Assembly (NCBI GenBank): GCA_903896015.1
Contig: CAITWF010000022.1
Location: forward strand, 1 to 45,963
Direction of reading: 5' to 3'
Length of the DNA: 45,963 nucleotides
Origin: an uncultured Opitutia bacterium
GTDB lineage: Bacteria > Verrucomicrobiota > Verrucomicrobiia > Opitutales > Opitutaceae
Below, piece by piece: positions 17,069-24,753 of the stretch. The translations under genes were made by a program, and so were the position numbers. A model generated the notes under the pieces. It searched no databases, was not told the DNA's origin, and saw only the letters and a program-made list of their open reading frames with translations. The number at the start of each line of letters is the position of its first letter. The stretch's first letter is position 1.

Positions 17069-17968
17069 ATGAACGTGCACCACCTCGAGCTGTTCTACTA
17101 CGTGGCAAAACACGGCGGCATCAGCGCGGCGGTGCGGCACATTCCCTACGGTATCCAGCAGCCAGCGGTGAGCGGGCAGATGCGAGCGCTGGAAGAGAAC
17201 GCGGGCGCGGTGCTGTTCGAGCGCAGCCCTTTCAAGCTCACGTTGGCGGGCGAGAAACTCTTCGCGCACGTCGCGCCATTCTTCGAAAATCTCGGCGGCG
17301 TGGCGGCGACCTTACGCACGGAGGTCGAGCCGGAGCTGCGGCTCGGCGCGTCGGAACTCGTGCTGCGCGATCACATCCCGCTCGTGATGCAGCGCGTGCG
17401 CTCGCGGCATCCGCGCATGCGGCTCAGCCTGCGCTCGGGTCACCAAAGCCAACTCGAAACGTGGCTGCGCGATGATCAGATCGATCTTGCGATTGGGCCG
17501 GTCGAGACAAGGGCGCCGGCGCGGCTGCAACGCCTCGCGCTCGCGCATGTGCCACTCGTGCTAATGCTGGCGAAAGGATCGAAGACAAAGTCGGCCGAAG
17601 AAATTCTGCGGCAGAAGAAGATCACGGAGCCGCTCATCGGTCTGCCTGCGACTTCCAGCATCATGCGGAATTTTCAGGCGGGCCTGAAGAGGCGCGGCAT
17701 CTCTTGGCCGCAAACAGTCGAGGTCGCGTCGATCGAACTGATCGCGCGGTATGTGGCGAATGGCGAAGGGTGCGGCGTAAACCTTGCCATTCCCAGCGTG
17801 ATGAAGGAGCGCGGCGTGCGCGTGCTGCCGCTGGAGGGTTTCACCCCGATGACCATGGGCGTGCTGTGGCGCGGTGAGCCCTCAGCACTCGTGCGTGCGG
17901 TGCTCGACGAGGTGGAGCGTTACTCGCAGGAAACGTGGCCCGAGTGGGCGAGCGCGGAGGCGGAGTAG
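17069..17968 (+). CDS. LysR-family transcriptional regulator
   Basis: A 299-residue regulator. The N-terminal winged HTH (residues 1-60: MNVHHLELFYYVAKHGGISA then IQQPAVSGQMRALEENAG) is followed by a linker helix and a periplasmic-binding-like effector domain from about 90. The ATG at 17069 places the HTH at the very N-terminus as usual. The effector is unknown. The 171-base gap to the divergent CarF-like desaturase gene (16898-17068) is the expected site for a LysR operator, so the desaturase is the first candidate target. No downstream partner follows closely. Confidence 0.85.
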   Translation: MNVHHLELFYYVAKHGGISAAVRHIPYGIQQPAVSGQMRALEENAGAVLFERSPFKLTLAGEKLFAHVAPFFENLGGVAATLRTEVEPELRLGASELVLRDHIPLVMQRVRSRHPRMRLSLRSGHQSQLETWLRDDQIDLAIGPVETRAPARLQRLALAHVPLVLMLAKGSKTKSAEEILRQKKITEPLIGLPATSSIMRNFQAGLKRRGISWPQTVEVASIELIARYVANGEGCGVNLAIPSVMKERGVRVLPLEGFTPMTMGVLWRGEPSALVRAVLDEVERYSQETWPEWASAEAE

Positions 17969-18197
17969 CGACAAGCCGCCGAAAAACGAGCCCTGGGGAT
18001 CGAAGCATTACCCAAGCGGGTTCGACGGTGGTCCAAGGAAAGCCCCAGGATAGCGCAAGGATCGCCAGACGGGCTCCGAATCTTTTCCCCCATCCCGGGC
18101 CCCGGGGTCCAACTCAACGCCGCGCTTTCCGCCCTGAGCGGAGCGCTGGGCGGATTCGCCTATGAACATTACGCCAACGACAAGCGCGGCATAGTGG
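17969..18197. other. Intergenic segment with protein-like fragment
   Basis: About 230 bases after lysR. A plus-strand frame ending in a TGA at about 18203 contains LNAALSALSGALGGFAYEHY followed by ANDKRGIVVS. This reads like the tail of a small protein with a Gly/Ala-rich helix, but no start codon or ribosome-binding site can be placed. It overlaps the 3' end of the convergent membrane-protein gene. I do not call it a gene. Confidence 0.2.
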
Positions 18198-19694
18198 TCA
18201 GCTGAAAGCCAGACCTGACGAATTGCATGGGCGTGGTTCAACGACTGTCTTTGAGGGCGACCAGCGCGGTGAAAAACTCTCCACGTTGGCCCAGCGTATC
18301 CGCTGGGCGCGCGCATGATAGTCAAAGCTCAGCAGCGTGCCTGAGATCGCGGTGGCGAAGCAGGCGGTCGCGAGGAGTGGCAGCGCAAGTTTGCGCGCAC
18401 CGCCGCGCTGCGCCCAGCCCTCGGCGAAGAGCAACCCAATCGCGGCGAGCAGCGCGAGCGCGGGTGTGAAGTCTGCGAGGTAGCGTGGCGTGGCCAGGAA
18501 GTAGCTGAGGATGGTCGCCGCCATGACCGCGAAGTAGATTCCGATCGCCGCGAGCATCGCGCGCAGCGGCGCGCGATCGATCGCGATTGTTTCGTGGCAG
18601 GCCAGCGGCGCCGTGAGGGCGAGCCAGAGAAACGGCAGCGTGACGGCGAGGCCGCAGACCGGCCCATTCCATCCGCCGAGGTAGCCGTCAGGGCCGCCAT
18701 GCACCGCGTTAGCCGAAATGAAGGGAAACTCGCGCGTCCAACCGGGAAGTTGCAGAAAATAGATCCCGAAGTTGTAGGGCACATAGGCGAGGCGGAAGTG
18801 GCGCATCTTGGATTCGTAGACGCCGGAGAGTTGAAAGTTCTGACCGAACTCGAGCGCGTTTCCAAAACGCGCAAAATTGTGAGCGGTGATCGCGAGTAGG
18901 CAGACGCCAAGTCCGACCGAAAGCGCAGCGACGCACCGCCACCACTGCGCGCGATCGGCGAGAGTGCATCGCAGATGCCAGAGTGCCGGCAGAAACATCG
19001 CCGTTCCCATCAGGCACGTCGGTCGCGAGCCGACCGCAAGGGTCATCGCAAAGCCCGAGAGGCCGAGTGCCAGCGCGGGTCTTTTGCCGTGCAGCGCCCA
19101 ATAAATTCCCGCCAGCGCTAGCATCGCAAAGGCGTAACCCGCCGCGATCGCCAACTCCCACACGAACGGTTCGCGCGGCAGCACGAACGCGTGCGAGGCC
19201 AGCCCCAGCAACACGACGCCCGCCAGCCCGACCCAGCGCGCGCTGGCGGGAAAATATTTCCGCCGGATCGCGAGCCATAGTCCGCTTGCCGCCAAGAAAC
19301 CAATCGTGCAGAAAATGAAAATCGCTGTGGTCGTGCCAAGTTCGCGTCCAGTGAGTGCGTGCCACGGCAGCATCAGCACCGCCGCCGGCGCCGCGCCGAA
19401 ATAAAGATAGTAGTGCCCGCGGAAATAAGACGCATCTCCCATCCGCACGTTGCTGTTTTGCGCCGGGTCGTAGGGGTCTGCCAGCGCGAGCATCTCGGGA
19501 CGTGGCTCCTTGCTCATGTGCAGGTGGCCTTGGTGCCAGCCTTGCACTAAGAAATTATAGTAGTACTTTTCGCCGGGCGCCTCGAAGCCGCCGCTCGTCC
19601 GCACCGACCAGTAGAAAAACCAAATGATCGCCGCTATCCCCGGCCGGGGTAGTGCGGCGCGGAGAAACAAGGGGCGCGCTCTGGAGAGGGACAT
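18198..19694 (-). CDS. Polytopic membrane protein of unknown function
   Basis: A 498-residue inner-membrane protein with roughly ten transmembrane helices, for example AAIIWFFYWSV, TTAIFIFCTIGFLAASGLWL, WVGLAGVVLLGLASHAFVL, FAMTLAVGSRPTCLMGTAMF and ALALLAAIGLLFAEG. A soluble loop near residues 55-95 (GWHQGHLHMSKEPRPEMLAL) follows the first helix and includes DPYDP. The topology resembles GT-C-type glycosyltransferases and related integral membrane proteins, but I see no diagnostic catalytic motif. The ATG at 19694 is chosen because the first helix follows soon after; an upstream in-frame start (19793) would add a polar stretch. It is isolated on its strand. Confidence 0.7.
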   Translation of the reverse strand: MSLSRARPLFLRAALPRPGIAAIIWFFYWSVRTSGGFEAPGEKYYYNFLVQGWHQGHLHMSKEPRPEMLALADPYDPAQNSNVRMGDASYFRGHYYLYFGAAPAAVLMLPWHALTGRELGTTTAIFIFCTIGFLAASGLWLAIRRKYFPASARWVGLAGVVLLGLASHAFVLPREPFVWELAIAAGYAFAMLALAGIYWALHGKRPALALGLSGFAMTLAVGSRPTCLMGTAMFLPALWHLRCTLADRAQWWRCVAALSVGLGVCLLAITAHNFARFGNALEFGQNFQLSGVYESKMRHFRLAYVPYNFGIYFLQLPGWTREFPFISANAVHGGPDGYLGGWNGPVCGLAVTLPFLWLALTAPLACHETIAIDRAPLRAMLAAIGIYFAVMAATILSYFLATPRYLADFTPALALLAAIGLLFAEGWAQRGGARKLALPLLATACFATAISGTLLSFDYHARAQRIRWANVESFSPRWSPSKTVVEPRPCNSSGLAFS

Positions 19695-20080
19695 GGAATG
19701 TTCAGGACCGCCGTGCGGGTGCGCCTGGTTCGGACAAAACAGGAGGCGCCCTCGTTCCCAGCTGCGCGAGTATGCCAGCAGGTAAAATTGCACCTATGGG
19801 TTGAAACCCCAACCTTCCGTGACAGTTCTTCGGCCCAGACCCGCTATCGGGTGCGGGACCTTTGGGCGAAAATGGACCGATTACGAGTCGTCGCGGTTAA
19901 CAAGAATCCGGCGGCCGGAACGCACCGACGGTCAACTCCTATGCCCGCGTTTTGCCGTCAATTCACCGCTGACCTGGCAGCGCGCTACGCCACCTGATGC
20001 GTTCTACGGCCCCCGCGTCCACGCTGCGGCAGCGAGCGGGGGCGCTGGCGCGTCGAGTGCATGCCGTTCACGCACCGCCG
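19695..20080. other. Intergenic region, no gene seen
   Basis: About 390 bases between the membrane-protein gene start and the 3' end of the response-regulator gene. Open frames here have no recognisable domain. Toward the right, GCCCCCGC (20009-20016) and GCGGGGGC (20036-20043) form an inverted repeat around a 19-base loop. It lies 38 bases past the regulator's stop on the minus strand and could end that transcript, although no T-run follows on either strand. Confidence 0.4.
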
Positions 20081-20764
20081 CTACGATCCGCCTTGGGTTT
20101 CCATCCACCGCACGGCGTGGCGGACGAGCGCGGTCACGTCGTTGAGTTCGAGCTTTTCTTTGATGTGGCTGCGGTGGACGTCGACGGTCTTCGTGCTGAG
20201 GTTTAGCTGCTGGGCGATGTCGCGCGTGCTCTTGCCCTGGCCGATGAGTTGAAACACCTCGAACTCCCGATCGGTGAGTTTTTCGATGGGTGAACTTGAG
20301 CCGCGCGGTTTGCGCGCGGTGAGATTGTCGAGGATGCGCGCGGACATTTTCGGGCTTAGGTAAACCTGGCCGCCGAGCACGCGGCGCAACGCCGCGAGCA
20401 GCGCCTCGCCGCCCGCCTCCTTCATCACGTAACCGCGCGCGCCGGCACGCAGCACCCGCTCGGCGTAGATCACTTCATCGTGCATCGAGACGACCACGAT
20501 CGGCAGGTCGGGATGCGAGACCTGGAGATCCTTGATGAGTTCGAGACCGCCGCGGCCGGGCATCGTGATGTCGGTGATGACGAGGTCCACGGGCGTCTTC
20601 CCGAGGACGGCGATCGCGGCGGCGGGATCGCCGGCTTCGCCGCAGACCACGAGGTCGGGCTGGCGATCGATTAGTTGCGCGAGTCCGGCGCGCATGAACG
20701 GATGATCGTCGACGAGGAGGACGCGTTTGCGCGCAGGAGGCGGCGGAGTTTTCGACCGGGTCAT
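20081..20764 (-). CDS. NarL/FixJ-type DNA-binding response regulator
   Basis: A 227-residue two-component regulator. The receiver domain has RVLLVDDHPFMRAGL at the N-terminus and phospho-acceptor Asp65 in VDLVITDITMPG. The switch Ser lies in VVVSMHDE and the Lys in GYVMKEAGG. The C-terminal LuxR-type HTH reads KLTDREFEVFQLIGQGKSTR and continues with LNLSTKTVDVHRSHIKEKL. The ATG overlaps the stop of the upstream kinase gene (ATGA), so the pair is translationally coupled and the kinase is almost certainly its cognate partner. Targets are unknown. Confidence 0.92.
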   Translation of the reverse strand: MTRSKTPPPPARKRVLLVDDHPFMRAGLAQLIDRQPDLVVCGEAGDPAAAIAVLGKTPVDLVITDITMPGRGGLELIKDLQVSHPDLPIVVVSMHDEVIYAERVLRAGARGYVMKEAGGEALLAALRRVLGGQVYLSPKMSARILDNLTARKPRGSSSPIEKLTDREFEVFQLIGQGKSTRDIAQQLNLSTKTVDVHRSHIKEKLELNDVTALVRHAVRWMETQGGS

Positions 20765-21837
20765 GATTTTTCGGGCCAGCGGCAGATAATCGTAGTTCCT
20801 TTTCCGGGGTTCGAATCGATCTTCAACTCCGCGCCGATGACGCCGGCGCGATGCCGCATCACGTGCAGGCCCATGCCGCGACTTTTGCTTTTCGTCAGGC
20901 CGCAGCCGTCGTCGGAAATCTTGAGCTGCACGAAGCCGCGCTGGCGCTTGAGCGAGACCACGATCGCGCGGGCGCGGCTGTGCTTGAGAGCGTTGTTCAC
21001 CGCTTCCTGCGCGATGCGATAGAGGTGGCCGGCGACGATCGCGTCGGTCAGCAGCACGGCCTCCGGGCAGTCGAGGCGGCAATGGCAGCGGCCGAGCGAA
21101 AGCGTGCGCTCAGCGAGCTCCATCAGGCTGGTCTGGAGCGCATCGGATTCGCCTCTCACCGGCACGAGGCCGCGCGAAAGCATGCGGACGTGCGTGATGG
21201 CCTCGCGGAGCATCTTGCTGATCTGATCGAGGTCTTTTGCGACGTTGGGGCGGCCGACGGCGGCGTCCTCTTTCAGCGACGTGCAAAACATTTCGATCGC
21301 GGTCAGCATCTGGCCGACGCCGTCGTGAAGATCTTCGCCGATGCGGTGCTGTTCGCGTTCGCTGATTTCGATCACTTCACGCTCAAGGCGCTGGCGGTCG
21401 CGCTCGGCGGCGGCGAGCGCGCGGTCGCGCTCGACGGCGGCGAGCGCGCGTTTCACGACCGTCGGCAGCAGTTCGAGCAGCGCGGTGTCCTTCATCACGT
21501 AGTCGAGCGCGCCCTGCTTCATTAGCTCGACGGCGACCTTTTCGTCGCCCTGGCCGGTAACGACGATGAACGGCACCGCGACGTCGTCGTGGCGGAGTTG
21601 TTTCAACAGTGCCTGCCCCGCAACGTCCTTCAACTTCAGATCGAGCAGCAGCAGGTCGGGCGGCTGGCGGCCGATGAGCGCGAGCGCCTCGGCGCCGCGG
21701 GTGGCGGTCGTGACGGCGTAGCCCTCTGCGCGCAACGCCTCGGACATCAGGAAGAGCAGGCCTTCGTCGTCGTCGACGACGAACACCGAGGGCGCGGGGG
21801 CGGATTCGGGCCGATCGACTGAGCTCGCGGCGCACAC
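20761..21837 (-). CDS. Hybrid receiver-HisKA_3 sensor histidine kinase
   Basis: A 358-residue cytoplasmic protein with reversed hybrid layout. The N-terminal receiver domain spans residues 16-125 (acidic pocket VVDDDEG, phospho-acceptor Asp66 in LLLLDLKLK, and YVMKD). A coiled coil rich in Arg/Glu/Ala (130-160) follows. The dimerisation/phospho-acceptor motif is HRIGEDLHDGVGQMLTAIEM with His171, as in the NarX/DesK class. The HATPase_c domain has AQEAVNNALKHSRA and SDDGCGLT, then RGMGLHVM. No transmembrane or other sensory domain is visible, so input probably arrives by phosphorylation of its receiver domain from another kinase. It overlaps the NarL-type gene by four bases and follows the CheY-like gene. 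Confidence 0.9.
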   Translation of the reverse strand: MCAASSVDRPESAPAPSVFVVDDDEGLLFLMSEALRAEGYAVTTATRGAEALALIGRQPPDLLLLDLKLKDVAGQALLKQLRHDDVAVPFIVVTGQGDEKVAVELMKQGALDYVMKDTALLELLPTVVKRALAAVERDRALAAAERDRQRLEREVIEISEREQHRIGEDLHDGVGQMLTAIEMFCTSLKEDAAVGRPNVAKDLDQISKMLREAITHVRMLSRGLVPVRGESDALQTSLMELAERTLSLGRCHCRLDCPEAVLLTDAIVAGHLYRIAQEAVNNALKHSRARAIVVSLKRQRGFVQLKISDDGCGLTKSKSRGMGLHVMRHRAGVIGAELKIDSNPGKGTTIICRWPEKS

Positions 21838-21843
21838 GGAGGA

Positions 21844-22287
21844 TCAGTCGCCGTTGAGCGGCGGCACGAGCATGAGCGTCACAAACATCCCCAGCCGGCG
21901 GATCGCCTCGGCGAACTTTTCGTAGTCGACCGGCTTTTGAATGTAGACGCTGCAGCCGAGTTGGTGGCAGCGATCGACCTCGCGGGTATCGTCGGTCGTC
22001 GTGAGCATGATGACGGGCAGCTTGCGCAGCGCGGGGTCGGATTTAATCCGGCGTAGCACCTCGATGCCGTCGACCTTTGGCATGCGAATGTCGAGCAGCA
22101 CGAGATACATTTGACCCGCCTCGTGCGCGGGCATGGCGCCGGACTTGAAAAAGAAATCGAGCACGGCCTGGCCGTCACGGAAATGCTCCATGCGGTTGCT
22201 GAGGCCCGCCGCGATGAGATTCTCGCGAATCAGGATGGCGTGGCCTTCGTCGTCTTCGACGATCAAAATGACGGGTTCGGTTTTCAT
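21844..22287 (-). CDS. CheY-like single-domain response regulator (Rcp1 type)
   Basis: A 147-residue stand-alone receiver. It has ILIVEDDEGHAILIRENL at the N-terminus and phospho-acceptor Asp66 in LVLLDIRMPKVDG. The TTTDD segment is the switch Thr region, and QKPVDYEKFAE carries the conserved Lys. The long alpha1-beta2 region and the VEDDEGH start resemble the Rcp1 subclass, which commonly pairs with PAS kinases. It lies between a PAS kinase gene (20 bases upstream) and the hybrid kinase gene (six bases downstream), all on the minus strand. It may relay phosphate from the PAS kinase into the hybrid kinase/NarL pair; this is inference. Confidence 0.88.
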   Translation of the reverse strand: MKTEPVILIVEDDEGHAILIRENLIAAGLSNRMEHFRDGQAVLDFFFKSGAMPAHEAGQMYLVLLDIRMPKVDGIEVLRRIKSDPALRKLPVIMLTTTDDTREVDRCHQLGCSVYIQKPVDYEKFAEAIRRLGMFVTLMLVPPLNGD

Positions 22288-22307
22288 GGGCCGGGAACGT
22301 GGAAAGC

Positions 22308-23525
22308 TCAACTCGCCGGCAGCGAGACCTGAAAGTTGGAGCCGACCCCTTCCTCACTCTCAACCCAAATCCGCCCGTGCTGCCGCTCCAGCACGCGCTG
22401 CGCGATCGTGAGGCCGAGGCCCTCGCCGGCGGTGGCCTCCGGATTCAGCCGGTGGAAGATCTCAAAGATTTTCGGCTGGTGTTCACGCGGGATGCCGATG
22501 CCGTTGTCGGCGACGCGGAAAATCGCGTGGCCGTGTTCGACGCGCCCCTCGATCGTCACGCGCAGCGGCCGCGAGGGATCGCGGTATTTGAGCGCGTTGT
22601 CGAGGAGGTTGGCGAACACTTGGTTGGTTTGCGCCGAGTCACCCAGGCAGCCGGGCAACGGCCCCACGCGTATCTCGGCCTTCGCCTCGTTGAGCTGGAA
22701 TTTCATCGCGGCGATTACGCCGGCGAGGAGCGCGTTCATGTCGATCGGCCCGATCGTGAGCGCCACGCGGCCGAGCCGTGAGTAGCGCAGCAGACCGGAG
22801 AGCAGCATCTCCATTTTCGCGACGCCGGCATTGATGAAGCGGAGCGCCTGCGGGATCGTCTCCTCGACGGGCTGCTGGAGCGCCGCAGCCGGCACGGCGC
22901 CGTCGCGCGCGGCGGCGGTCGCGGCGGTGATCTTCTCGCACGCGCGCGCGAGCTGCTTGCCGAAGCCCTGCACGTTGACGAGCGGTGAGCGCAGATCGTG
23001 CGAAACGGTGTAAAGGATCGCCTCGAGCTCCTTGTTTTTTTCCGCGAGCTCCGTCGCGACGCGCTGCAGTTCGAGTTCGTCGGCCTTTCGGCGCGTGATG
23101 TCGGTGCGGATGGCGACGTATTGCTGCGGTTTGCCCGCGGCGTTGAGGAACGGAAAGATCGTCGTTTCGACCCAGTAGAACGTGCCGTCCTTCGCGCGGT
23201 TTTTGATTTCACCGTGCCAGACCTTGCCGTTGCCGATCGTCGTCCAGAGGTCGCGGAAAAACTCCTTCGAGTGGTGACGCGAGTTGATGATGCGGTGATC
23301 CTGGCCGAGCAGCTCCTCGCGCGGGTAGTGCGAAATCGCACAAAACTTGTCGTTCACGTAGGTAATCTTTCCGGCGGCATCGGTGATCGCGACGATGGAG
23401 TGTTCGTCAAGTGCGGCCTTCACGTCGCGCAACTCCTGCACGAAGCCCGCCTGTTCGCGCTCCATCGCCTGCAACCGCGCGATGAGTTCGTTATTGGTCA
23501 GCGAAGTGTAGTCGGGAGAAGCCAC
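22308..23525 (-). CDS. PAS-domain sensor histidine kinase
   Basis: A 405-residue soluble kinase. A short N-terminal coiled coil precedes a PAS domain (residues 35-145) with ITDAAGKITYVNDKFCAISH, the HRIINSRHHSKEFF helix and a PAC motif ending AIRTDITRRKADE. HisKA has phospho-acceptor His176 in LYTVSHDLRSPLVNVQGF. HATPase_c has FANLLDNALKYR (N box), DNGIGIPREHQP (G1) and AGEGLGLTIAQRVLE (G2). This PAS type resembles aerotaxis-like PAS_3/PAS_9 domains, so redox, light or a small ligand is possible, but no cofactor-binding residue is certain. The GTG at 23525 is the best start; the frame remains open upstream but the sequence there is not protein-like. It heads a four-gene signalling operon. Confidence 0.86.
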   Translation of the reverse strand: MASPDYTSLTNNELIARLQAMEREQAGFVQELRDVKAALDEHSIVAITDAAGKITYVNDKFCAISHYPREELLGQDHRIINSRHHSKEFFRDLWTTIGNGKVWHGEIKNRAKDGTFYWVETTIFPFLNAAGKPQQYVAIRTDITRRKADELELQRVATELAEKNKELEAILYTVSHDLRSPLVNVQGFGKQLARACEKITAATAAARDGAVPAAALQQPVEETIPQALRFINAGVAKMEMLLSGLLRYSRLGRVALTIGPIDMNALLAGVIAAMKFQLNEAKAEIRVGPLPGCLGDSAQTNQVFANLLDNALKYRDPSRPLRVTIEGRVEHGHAIFRVADNGIGIPREHQPKIFEIFHRLNPEATAGEGLGLTIAQRVLERQHGRIWVESEEGVGSNFQVSLPAS

Positions 23526-23648
23526 GCGACTTGAGCTTGGCTGAGTCGGCGGGAAGCCCGCAAGGCCGGAGCGCCTAGGGAAATCCTTTAGCGAGATCCC
23601 GCCGCGGCTCCAATTTTCCCGCGCGCCATTGTGCCGTAAAGTGGGGCC
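23526..23648. promoter_or_regulatory. Divergent promoter region between PAS kinase and AraC-type regulator
   Basis: 123 bases separate the divergently transcribed PAS kinase (minus) and PocR-AraC gene (plus). No clear -35/-10 hexamers are visible. Its position makes it the shared control region of the signalling operon and the AraC-type regulator. Confidence 0.4.
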
Positions 23649-24614
23649 ATGCAAGCGACCACCTTCCCACTCACCGCTTCCGCGAACCACGAAACACACG
23701 CGCGCCCGAGCATCGTTCCCCAGTTGCAGCGCTCCGAGATTTTCCGCGGCTATCAGCAAGCCTTCGAAACCACGACCGGGCTGCCGCTCGCACTGCGCGC
23801 CACGGGCACTTTTCAGTCGCCGCTCCACGCCTCGAAACAAGTGAACGCGTTCTGCGCGCTCATGGCGTCGAACAACGCCACCTGCGCCGCCTGCCTGCGG
23901 GTCCAGCAGCGGATCGAGGCGGAGGCCGCGACCGAAGCAAAAACCTTTCAATGCTTCGCGGGCTTCAGCGAATCAGCAGTGCCGGTGCGCCTCGGCGAGG
24001 AGACCCTCGGGCACCTTCAGACCGGCCAGGTGCTGCACGCGCGTCCAACAAAGACGCGTTTCCAAGCCGTTCTCCGCGAGCTCGCCGCGTGGAGCGCGAA
24101 GGTCGACGCCCGTCAGCTTGAGGCGGCGTATTTCTCGACCCGCGTGATGGCGAAGAAGCAATACGACGGCGTCGTGCATCTGCTCGGCGTGTTCGCGCAG
24201 CACCTCTCGGCGGTCAGCAATCAGCTGCTCGTGCAGGAGTCCAACGAGGAGCAGCCGGCGGTGGCGAAGGCGCGCGCATTCATTGCCGCCAATTTCGGCG
24301 AGCAACTTTCCCTCGTGCAAGTTGCGCACGCGGTGAACATGAGCGCGTTTTATTTCTGCAAGGTCTTCAAACGCGCGACCGGCCTGACGTTCACCGACTA
24401 CGTGGCGCGCGTGCGCATCGAGTCCGTCCGCCACCTCCTGCTCAACCCGCATACGCGCGTGAGCGAGGCGGCCTACGCGGCCGGTTTCCAATCGCTCTCG
24501 CAGTTCAACCGCACCTTCCGCCGGATCGCCGGCGAGGCGCCGTCGGCCTATCGCGATCGCCTCCACGGCGGCGCGGTCGTTGGCCACCTGGCTCCGCTGC
24601 CACACGCGGCCTAA
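23649..24614 (+). CDS. AraC-family regulator with PocR sensory domain
   Basis: A 321-residue regulator. The N-terminal half (about 30-200) fits the PocR domain (PF10114), including the Cys cluster at residues 69, 79 and 82 (NAFCALMASNNATCAACLR). A glycine-rich GHLQTGQVL segment, which the family uses in ligand binding, follows. The C-terminal AraC DNA-binding region (about 210-305) carries two HTH motifs: QLSLVQVAHAVNMSAFYFCK and TRVSEAAYAAGFQSLSQFNR, then FRRIAGEAPSAYR. PocR domains bind small hydrocarbon-like ligands such as propanediol, so this probably activates a catabolic operon not present in the window. It is divergent from the PAS kinase operon. Confidence 0.86.
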   Translation: MQATTFPLTASANHETHARPSIVPQLQRSEIFRGYQQAFETTTGLPLALRATGTFQSPLHASKQVNAFCALMASNNATCAACLRVQQRIEAEAATEAKTFQCFAGFSESAVPVRLGEETLGHLQTGQVLHARPTKTRFQAVLRELAAWSAKVDARQLEAAYFSTRVMAKKQYDGVVHLLGVFAQHLSAVSNQLLVQESNEEQPAVAKARAFIAANFGEQLSLVQVAHAVNMSAFYFCKVFKRATGLTFTDYVARVRIESVRHLLLNPHTRVSEAAYAAGFQSLSQFNRTFRRIAGEAPSAYRDRLHGGAVVGHLAPLPHAA

Positions 24615-24667
24615 ACGATCGGCCGGAAAATTTTCGGAGAGGGCGGCTTTACAGGGCGGGATGCGGC

Positions 24668-24740
24668 GAGGGCGCGGCGCTTTGGAGTGCGGCGACGTGT
24701 CGCCGCTCCTGAAAGCGCCCTCGCGAGGCCGCACTCCAAA
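24668..24740. repeat. Nested inverted repeat (REP-like) between convergent genes
   Basis: GAGGGCGC at 24668-24675 pairs with GCGCCCTC at 24715-24722. TTTGGAGTGCGGC at 24681-24693 pairs perfectly over 13 bases with GCCGCACTCCAAA at 24728-24740. Inside the second pair, GGCGAC (24691-24696) and GTCGCC (24699-24704) form a small hairpin. The two outer arms interleave, so they would compete or form a pseudoknot. The element sits between the 3' ends of the convergent PocR-AraC and M48 genes, a usual place for REP-type repeats or bidirectional terminators. Confidence 0.7.
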
Positions 24741-24753
24741 TAAAACCGCGGGG

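Noticed and set aside
20009-20043. Inverted repeat as a definite terminator of the response-regulator operon
   Set aside because: The loop is 19 bases and no T-run follows on either strand, so I leave it as an unexplained repeat.
23526-23951. Upstream extension of the PAS kinase
   Set aside because: It overlaps the divergent PocR-AraC gene and has no conserved sequence. The GTG at 23525 directly precedes the coiled coil and PAS domain.
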